The position numbers were made by a program, and so were the translations under genes. Below are positions 54,601 to 64,000 of a DNA stretch of 64,000 bases, in pieces. Positions within the stretch are counted from its first letter, which is position 1, and every line of letters starts with the position of its first letter. The notes beneath the pieces were generated by a model. It did not search any database, was not told the DNA's origin, and saw only the letters and a list, made by a program, of their open reading frames with translations. This DNA comes from Phalacrocorax aristotelis (lineage: Eukaryota; Chordata; Aves; Suliformes; Phalacrocoracidae). Location of the stretch: contig NW_027441288.1 of NCBI RefSeq assembly GCF_949628215.1, positions 372,001 to 436,000 of the forward strand, given 5' to 3'.

Positions 54601-55535
54601 ACTGGGAGGGAACTGGGATGTAGTGGGACATACTGGGAGGGAACTGGGATGTAGGGGGATGTACTGGGGTGTACTGGGAGGGGACTGTTATGTACCAAGG
54701 GGGAACTGGGATGTACTGGGAGTGAACTGTGAAGTACTGGGATGTACTGGGAGTGAACTGGGAGGGAACTGGTATGTAGTAGGATGTACTGGGTGGGAAC
54801 TGGGATCTATCAGGATGTACCAGGATGTACTGGGAGGTAACTGTTATGTACTGGGAAGGAACAGGGAGGGAACTGGGATGTACTGGTAGGGAACTTGGAT
54901 GTACTGTGAGGGAACTGGGACGTACTGTGAGGACACTGGGATGTACTGTTATGTACTGGGAGGGAAGTGTTATGTACTGAGGGGAACTGGGACGTACTGG
55001 GATGTACTGGGAGGGAACTGTGAAGTACTGGGATGTACTGGGAGTCAACTGGGAGGGAACTGGTATGTAGTAGGATGTACTGGGTGGGAACTGGGATGTA
55101 CCAGGATGTACTGGGATGTACTAGGAGGGAACTGGTATGTACTGGGAGGGAACTGGTATGTACTGGGAGGGAACTGGGATTTTCTGGGGACATACTGGCA
55201 GGGAACTGGGATGTACTGGGAGGGGATTGGGATGTACTGGGAGGGAACTTGGATGTTTTGGGAGGGAAGTGTTATGTACCAAGGGGGAACTGGGACGTAC
55301 TGGGATGTACTTAGAGGAAACTGGGAGGCAACTGGGATGTAGTGGGACGTACTGGAATGGAACTGGGAGTGAACTGTGTGTGAACTGGGAGGGAACTGGG
55401 ATGTACTGTGAGGGTACTGGGATGTACTGGGAGGGACTGGGAGGGATCTGGGATGTACTGGGCTGCACTGGTAGGGAACTGGGATGTACTGGGAGGACAC
55501 TGGAATGTCCCAGTTGACACCCACTTCCCTCCCAG

Positions 55536-55892
55536 TTTCCTCCCAGTATATCCCTGTTTCCTCCCAGTATATCCCTGTTTCCTCCCAGTATATCCCTGTT
55601 TCCTCCCAGTATATCCCTGTTTCCTCCCAGTATATCCCTGTTTCCTCCCAGTATATCCCTGTTTCCTCCCAGTATATCCCTGTTTCCTCCCAGTATATCC
55701 CTGTTTCCTCCCAGTATATCCCTGTTTCCTCCCAGTATATCCCTGTTTCCTCCCAGTATATCCCTGTTTCCTCCCAGTATATCCCTGTTTCCTCCCAGTA
55801 TATCCCTGTTTCCTCCCAGTAAATCCCTGTTTCCTCCCAGTAAATCCCTGTTTCCTCCCAGTAAATCCCTGTTTCCTCCCAGTAAATCCCTG
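55536..55892 (+). repeat. 21-bp subarray, 17 copies
   Basis: Seventeen units of TTTCCTCCCAG plus TATATCCCTG; the last four have TAAATCCCTG. The CTG ending (instead of CAG) is confined to this array, so it expanded locally from one variant. Confidence 0.93.
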
Positions 55893-58800
55893 TTTCCTCC
55901 CAGTACATCCCAGTAAATCCCAGTTCGCTCCCAGTACATCCCAATACATCGCCGTACATTCCAGTTCTGTTCCTGTACATCCCAATACATCCCCGTTCCA
56001 TGCCAGTACATCCCAGTTCCCTACTAGTTCATCCCCGTACATCCCAATTCCCTCCCGGTTCACTACCACTTCTTTCCCAGTGCCTCCCAATACATCCCAG
56101 TTCCGTCCCATTACATCCCAGTACATCCCAGTTCCCTCCCAGTACATCCCAGATCCCTCCCAGTACTGGGAGGGAACTGGGATGTACTGGGAGGCACTAC
56201 AATGTGCGGGGATGCCCTGGGATGTACTGTGGAGGAACTAGGATGTACAGGCTTGTACTGGGTTGTACCGGGTGGAACTAGCAGGGATTTGAAATGTCCT
56301 AGGATCTACTGGGATGTACTGGGATGTACTGGGAGGTAACTGTTGTGTACTGGGAGTGAACTGGGAGGGAACTGGGATGTACTTGGAGGGAAATGGGAGA
56401 GAACTGAGATGTACTGGAGGGAACTGGAATGGAATAAGAGGGAACTAGGACGCACTGGTCGGAAACAGGGACGTACTGGGAGGGAACTGGGACGTACTGG
56501 GAGGGAACTGGGACGTACTGGGAGGGAACTGGGACGTACTGGGAGGGAACTGGGAGGGAACTGGTATGTAGTAGGATGTACTGGGAGGGAACTGGGATGT
56601 ATTGGGACGGACTGGGAGGGAACTGGGACGGACTGGGATGCACTGGTAGGGAACTGGGATGTACTGGGAGGAAACTGGAATGTCCCAGTTGACACCCACT
56701 TTCCTCCCAGTTTCCTCCCAGTATATCCCAGTTTCTTCCCAGTACATCCCAGTAAATCCCAGTTTGCTCCCAGTACATCGCCGTACATTCCAGTTCTGTT
56801 CCTGTACATCCCAATACATCCACGTTCCATGCCAGTACATCCCAGTTTCCTACCAGTTCATCCCCGTACATCCCAATTCCCTCCCGGTTCGCTACCACTT
56901 CTTTCCCATTGCCTCCAAATACATCCCAGTTCCGTCCCATTACATCCCAGTACATCCCAGGTCCCTCCCAGTACTGGGAGGGAGCTGGGATGTACTGGGA
57001 GGCACTACAATGTGCGGGGATGCCCTGGGATGTACTGTGGAGGAACTAGGATGTACAGGCTTGTACTGGGTTGTACCGGGTAAAACTGGCAGGGATTTGA
57101 AATGTCCTAGGATCTACTAGGATGTACTGGGATGTACTGGGAGGCACTACAATGTGCGGGGATGCCCTGGGATGTACTGTGGAGGAACTAGGATGTACAG
57201 GCTTGTACTCGGTTGTACCGGGTGGAACTAGCAGGGATTTGGGATGTACCAGGATCTACTGGGATGTACTGGGAGGGAACTGTTGTGTACTGGGAGTGAA
57301 CTGGGAGGGAACTGGGACGTACTGGTAGGGAACTGGGATGTACTGTGAGGGAACTGGGACGTACTGTGAGGACACTGGGATGTATTGTTATGTACTGGGA
57401 GGGAAGTGTTATGTACAGAGGGGAACTGGTGCGTACTGGGATGTACTGGGATGGAACTGTGAAGTACTGGGATGTACTGGGAGTGAACTGGGAGGGAACT
57501 GGTATGTAGTAGTATGTACTGGGTGGGAACTGGGATGTACCAGGATGTACTGGGAGGGAACTGGGATGTACTGGGAGGGAACTGGGAGGGAACTTGGATG
57601 TACTGGGAGGGAACTGGTATGTACTGGGAGGGAACTGGGATGTAGTGGGAGGGAACTGGGAGGGAACTGGGATGTACTGGGACATACTGGCAGGGAACTG
57701 GGATGTACTGGGAGGGGATTGGGATGTACTGGGAGGTAACTTGGATGTATTGGGAGGGAAGTGTTATGTACCATGGAGGAACTGGGACATACTGTGATGT
57801 AGTGGGAGTGAACTGTGAAGTACTGGGATGTACTTAGAGGGAACTGGGATGTACTGGGAGGCACTACAATGTGCGGGGATGCCCTGGGATGTACTGTGGA
57901 GGAACTAGGATGTACAGGCTTGTACTGGGTTGTACCGGGTGGAACTAGCAGGGATTTGAAATGTCCTAGGATCTACTGGGATGTACTGGGATGTACTGGG
58001 AGGTAACTGTTGTGTACTGGGAGGGAACTGGGAGGGAACTGGTATGTAGTAGGATGTACTGGGTGGGAACTGGGATGTACTGGGAGGGAACTGGTATGTA
58101 CTGGGAGGCAACAGGCATGTACTGGGATGTACTGGAATGGAACTGGGAGTGAACTGTGTGTGAACTGTGAGGGAACTGGGATGTACTGGGAGGGACTGGG
58201 AGGGATCTGGGATGTACTGGGCTGCACTGGTAGGGAACTGGGATGTACTGGGAGGAAACTGGAATGTCCCAGTTGACACCCACTTTCCTCCCAGTTTCCT
58301 CCCAGTATATCCCCGTTTCCTCCCAGTATATCCCCGTTTCCTCCCAGTATATCCCCGTTTCCTCCCAGTATATCCCCGTTTCCTCCCAGTACATCCCAGT
58401 AAATCCCAGCTCGCTCCCAGTACATGCCAATACATCGCCGTACATTCCAGTTCCGTTCCTGTACATCCCAATACATCCCCGTTCCATGCCAGTACATCCC
58501 AGTTCCCTACCAGTTCATCCCCGTACATCCCAATTCCCTCCCGGTTCACTACCAGTTCTTTCCCAGTGCCTCCCAATACATCCCAGTTCCGTCCCATTAC
58601 ATCCCAGTACATCCCAGTTCCCTCCCAGTACGTCCCAGTTCCCTCCCAGTACGTCCCAGTTCCCTCCCAGTACGTCCCAGGTCTCTCCCAGTACTGGGAG
58701 GGACCTGGGATGTACTGGGAGGCACTACAATGTGCAGGGATGCCCTGGGATGTACTGTGGAGGAACTAGGATGTACAGGCTTGTACTGGGTTGTACCGGG

Positions 58801-61800
58801 TGGAACTGGCATGGATTTGGGATGTACCAGGATCTACTGGGATGTACTGGGAGGTATCTGTTATGTACTGGGAGTGAACTGGGAGGGAACTGGGATGTAC
58901 TGGGACGGACTGGGAGGGAACTGGGACGGACTGGGCTGCACTGGTAGGGAACTGGGATGTACTGGGAGGAAACTGGAATGTCCCAGTTGACACCCACTTT
59001 CCTCCCAGTTTCCTCCCAGTACATCCCAGTAAATCCCAGTTTGCTCCCAGTACATCCCAGTACATTCCAGTTCCATTCCTGTACATCCCAATACATCCCC
59101 GTTCCATGCCAGTTCATCCCAGTTTCCTACCAGTTCATCCCCGTACATCCCAATTCCCTCCCGGTTCGCTACCACTTCTTTCCCAGTCCCTCCCAGTACA
59201 TCCCAGTTCCGTTCCTGTACATCCCAGGTCCCTCTCAGTACTGGGAGGGAACTGGGATGTACTGGGAGGCACTACAATGTGCGGAGATGCCCTGGGATGT
59301 ACTGTGGAGGAACTAGGATGTACAGGCTTGTACTGGGTTGTACCGGGTGGAACTGGCAGGGATTTGGGATGTACCAGGATCTACTGGGATGTACTGGGAG
59401 GTAACTGTTATGTACTGGGAAGGAACAGGGAGGGAACTGGGATGTACTGGTAGGGAACTGGGATGTACTGTGAGGGAACTGGGACGTACTGTGAGGACAC
59501 TGGGATGCACTGTTATGTACTGGGAGGGAAGTGTTATGTACTGAGGGGAACTGGGACGTACTGGGATGTACTGGGAGGGAACTGTGAAGTACTGGGATGT
59601 ACTGGGAGTCAACTGGGAGGGAACTGGTATGTAGTAGGATGTACTGGGTGGGAACTGGGATGTACCGGGAGGGAACTGGGATGTACCGGGAGGGAACTGG
59701 GATGTACCGGGAGGGAACTGGGATGTACTGGGAGGGAACTGGGATGTACTGGGATGTAGTGGGAGGGAACTGGGAGGGAACTGGGATGTACTGGGAGGGA
59801 ACTGGTATGTACTGGGAGCGAACTGGGATGTACTGGGGACATACTGGCAGGGAACTGGGATGTACTGGGAGGGGATTGGGATGTACTGGGAGGGAACTTG
59901 GATGTATTGGGAGGGAAGTGTTATGTACCAAGGGGGAACTGGGACGTACTGGGATGTAGTGGGAGTGAACTGTGAAGTACTGGGATGTACTTAGAGGGAA
60001 CTGGGAGGCAACTGGCATGTACTGGGATGTACTGGAATGGAACTGGGAGTGAACTGTGTGTGAACTGTGAGGGAACTGGGCTGCACTGGTAGGGAACTGG
60101 GATGTACTGGGGGGAAACTGGAATGTCCCAGTTGACACCCACTTCCCTCCCAATGCCTCCCAGTATATCCCAGTTTCCTCCCAGTATATCCCAGTTTCCT
60201 CCCAGTACATCCCAGTAAATCCCAGTTTGCTCCCAGTACATCCCAGTACATCGCAGTACATTCCAGTTCCGTTCCTGTACATCCCAATACATCCCCGTTC
60301 CATGCCAGTACATCCCAGTTTCCTACCAGTTCATCCCCGTACATCCCAATTCCCTCCCGGTTCACTACCACTTCTTTCCCAGTGCCTCCCAATACATCCC
60401 AGTTCCGTCCCATTACATCCCAGTACATCCCAGTTCCCTCCCAGTACGTCCCAGTTCCCTCCCAGTACATCCCAGTTCCCTCCCAGTACTGGGAGGGACC
60501 TGGGATGTACTGGGAGGCACTACAATGTGCGGGGATGCCCTGGGATGTACTGTGGAGGAACTAGGATGTACAGGCTTGTACTGGGTTGTACCGGGTGGAA
60601 CTGGCAGGGATTTGGGATGTACCAGGATCTACTGGGATGTACTGGGAGGTAACTGTTATGTACTGGGAGTGAACTGGGAGGGAACTGGGACGTACTGGTA
60701 GGGAACTGGGATGTACTGTGAGGGAACTGTGACGTACTGTGAGGACACTGGGATGTACTGTTATGTACTGGGAGGGAAGTGTTATGTACTGAGGGGAACT
60801 GGGACGTACTGGGATGTACTGGGATGGAACTGTGAAGTACTGGGATGTACTGGGAGTGAACTGGGAGGGAACTGGTATGTAGTAGGATGTACTGGGTGGG
60901 AACTGGGATGTACCAGGATGTACTGGGATGTTCTGGGAGGGAACTGGTATGTACTGGGAGGGAACTGGGATGTAGTGGGAGGGAACTGGGAGGGAACTGG
61001 GATGTACTGGGAGGGAACTGGTATGTACTGGGAGGGAACTGGGATGTACTGGGAGGGGATTGGGATTTACTGGGAGGGAACTTGGATGTATTGGGAGGGA
61101 AGTGTTATGTACCAAGGGGGAACTGGGACGTACTGGGATGTAGTGGGAGTGAACTGTGAAGTACTGGGATGTACTGTGAGGGAACTGGGATGTACTGGGA
61201 GAGAACTTTAAAGTACTGGGATGTACTTAGAGGAAACTGGGAGGCAACTGGCATGTACTGGGATGTACTGGAATGGAACTGGGAGTGAACTGTGTGTGAA
61301 CTGTGAGGGAACTGGGATGTACTGTGAGGGAACTGGGATGTACTGGGAGGGACTGGGAGGGACTGGGAGGGATCTGGGATGTACTGGGCTGCACTGGTAG
61401 GGAACTGGGATGTACTGGGAGGAAACTGGAATGTCCCAGTTGACACCCACTTCCCTCCCAATGCCTCCCAGTATATCCCAGTTTCCTCCCAGTATATCCC
61501 AATTTCCTCCCAGTACATCCCAGTAAATCCCAGTTCGCTCCCAGTACATCCCAATACATCGCCGTACATTCCAGTTCCGTTCCTGTCCATCCCAATACAT
61601 CCCCGTTCCATGCCAGTACATCCCAGTTTCCTACCAGTTCATCCCCGTACATCCCAATTCCCTCCCGGTTCACTACCACTTCTTTCCCAGTGCCTCCCAA
61701 TACATCCCAGTTCCGTCCCATTACATCCCAGTACATCCCAGTTCCCTCCCAGTACATCCCAGTTCCCTCCCAGTACTGTGAGGGAACTGGGACGTACTGT

Positions 61801-64000
61801 GAGGACACTGGGATGTATTGGTATGTACTGGGAGGGAAGTGTTATGTACTGAGGGGAACTGGGACGTACTGGGATGTACTGGGAGGGAACTGTGAAGTAC
61901 TGGGATGTACTGGGAGTGAACTGGGAGGGAACTGGTATGTAGTAGGATGTACTGGGTGGGAACTGGGATGTACCAGGATGTACTGGGAGGGAACTGGTAT
62001 GTACTGGGAGGGAACTGGGATGTACTGGGACATACTGGCAGGGAACTGGGATGTACTGGGAGGGGATTGGGACGGACTGGGAGGGAACTGGGATGTACTG
62101 GGAGGGATCTGGGCTGTACTGGGCTGCACTGGTAGGGAACTGGGATGTACTGGGAGGAAACTGGAATGTCCCAGTTGACACCCACTTCCCTCCCAGTGCC
62201 TCCCAGTATATCCCAGTTTCCTCCTAGTACATCCCAGTAAATCCCAGTTTGCTCCCAGTACATCCCAGTACATCGCAGTACATTCCAGTTCCGTTCCTGT
62301 ACATCCCAATACATCCCCGTTCCATGCCAGTACATCCCAGTTTCCTACCAGTTCATCCCCGTACATCCCAATTCCCTCCCGGTTCGCTACCACTTCTTTC
62401 CCATTGCCTCCAAATACATCCCAGTTCCGTCCCATTACATCCCAGCACATCCCAGTTCCCTCCCAGTACATCCCAGGTCCCTCCCAGTACATCCCAGGTC
62501 CCTCCCAGTACATCCCAGGTCCCTCCCAGTACTGGGAGGGACCTGGGATGTACTGGGAGGCACTACAATGTGCGGGGATGCCCTGGGATGTACTGTGGAG
62601 GAACTAGGATGTACAGGCTTGTACTGGGTTGTACCGGGTGGAACTGGCAGGGATTTGGGATGTACCAGGATGTACTGGGAGGTAACTGTTATGTACTGGG
62701 AAGGAACAGGGAGGGAACTGGGATGTACTGGTAGGGAACTTGGATGTACTGTGAGGGAACTGGGACGTACTGTGAGGACACTGGGATGTACTGTTATGTA
62801 CTGGGAGGGAAGTGTTATGTACTGAGGGGAACTGGGACGTACTGGGATGTACTGGGAGGGAACTGTGAAGTACTGGGATGTACTGGGAGTCAACTGGGAG
62901 GGAACTGGTATGTAGTAGGATGTACTGGGTGGGAACTGGGATGTACCAGGATGTACTGGGATGTACTAGGAGGGAACTGGTATGTACTGGGAGGGAACTG
63001 GGATGTACTGGGATGTACTGGGAGGGAACTGGTATGTACTGGGAGGGAACTGGGATGTACTGGGGACATACTGGCAGGGAACTGGGATGTACTGGGAGGG
63101 GATTGGGATGTACTGGGAGGGAACTTGGATGTATTGGGAGGGAAGTGTTATGTACCAAGGGGGAACTGGGACGTACTGGGATGTAGTGGGAGTGAACTGT
63201 GAAGTACTGGGATGTACTGTGAGGGAACTGGGAGGCAACTGGGATGTAGTGGGACGTACTGGAATGGAACTGGGAGTGAACTGTGTGTGAACTGGGAGGG
63301 AACTGGGATGTACTGGGAGGGACTGGGAGGGATCTGGGATGTACTGGGAGGGACTGGGAGGGATCTGGGATGTACTGGGCTGCACTGGTAGGGAACTGGG
63401 ATGTACTGGGAGGACACTGGAATGTCCCAGTTGACACCCACTTCCCTCCCAGTTTCCTCCCAGTATATCCCAGTTTCCTCCCAGTATATCCCAGTTTCCT
63501 CCCAGTAAATCCCAGTTTCCTCCCAGTAAATCCCAGTTTCCTCCCAGTACATCCCAGTAAATCCCCGTTCGCTCCCAGTACATCCCAATACATCGCCGTA
63601 CATTCCAGTTCCGTTCCTGTACATCCCAATACATCCCCGTTCCATGCCAGTACATCCCAGTTCCCTACCAGTTCATCCCCGTACATCCCAATTCCCTCCC
63701 GGTTCACTACCCCTTCTTTCCCAGTGCCTCCCAATACATCCCAGATCCGTCCCATTACATCCCAGTACATCCCAGTTCCCTCCCAGTACATCCCAGATCC
63801 CTCCCAGTACTGGGAGGGAACTGGGATGTACTGGGAGGCACTACAATGTGCGGGGATGCCCTGGGATGTACTGTGGAGGAACTAGGATGTACAGGCTTGT
63901 ACTGGGTTGTACCGGGTGGAACTAGCAGGGATTTGAAATGTCCTAGGATCTACTGGGATGTACTGGGATGTACTGGGAGGTAACTGTTGTGTACTGGGAG

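Larger units (their letters stand above)
53833..64000. repeat. Strand-flipping minisatellite, block 2
   Basis: Same monomers, conserved module and architecture as block 1. AGTACT palindromic centres lie at about 56164, 56972, 58692, 59239, 60487, 61774, 62530 and 63808. The reciprocal GAATGTCCCAGTTGACACCC junctions lie at about 55510, 56685, 58270, 58985, 60130, 61440, 62172 and 63430. Several centre-to-centre distances are close to 1.25-1.29 kb, which suggests a higher-order unit. It runs off the window end. Confidence 0.93.

Noticed and set aside
53842-63925. Long heptad-repeat frames up to about 395 codons
   Set aside because: Same cause as in block 1.

Overview
The window looks like a GC-rich, repeat-dense stretch of a vertebrate nuclear genome. 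A bird is most likely, and a microchromosome or sex-chromosome-like location would fit. The reasons are CCCAGTA-type minisatellites, strong CpG islands with intron-like spacing, gamma-type (class I) endogenous retroviruses, and no mammalian SINEs or bacterial genes. The species assignment is inference. I recognise no host protein-coding gene by name.

Layout. (1) 1-5019: an endogenous retrovirus (ERV-A) on the minus strand with 5' LTR, tRNA-His-type primer site, open gag and a pol frame still open at the window edge; it is the only apparently intact coding unit. (2) 5021-6760: about 158 copies of an 11-bp satellite. (3) 6826-16572: a 'composite unit' in one orientation: a 25-bp VNTR, a purine-rich degenerate minisatellite carrying a decayed provirus (ERV-B, 8123-13746), then a CpG-island gene fragment (D1, sense on minus). 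(4) 16630-25925: a minisatellite block that repeatedly flips strand. (5) 25980-31950: GC-rich tandem repeats, a CpG island, and sequence with no recognisable gene. (6) 31960-53762: three composite units head to tail in the opposite orientation: P (31.96-40.76 kb, longest gene part, with a solo LTR), D2 (40.76-50.74 kb, with a full ERV-B) and D3 (50.74-53.76 kb, cut off inside the LTR). (7) 53763-64000: a second strand-flipping minisatellite block.

How it fits together. One ERV-B insertion, with the same 4-bp target duplication at every complete copy, predates amplification of the composite unit. The unit then multiplied in tandem and inverted form; two copies keep nearly identical dead proviruses, one is a solo LTR, and one is an LTR stub fused to satellite. 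Each unit carries a CpG-island promoter with a consensus CTCF site, and the D units also have ZNF143-type promoter motifs, so promoters and possible insulators were copied with the repeats. The satellites appear to be built from two related monomers, an 11-mer and a 10-mer. These make pure 11-mer arrays, a pure 10-mer array and 21-bp dimer arrays, arranged as alternating strands around palindromic AGTACT centres.

Almost all long open frames in the satellites, purine tracts and CpG islands are low-complexity artefacts and are not annotated as genes.
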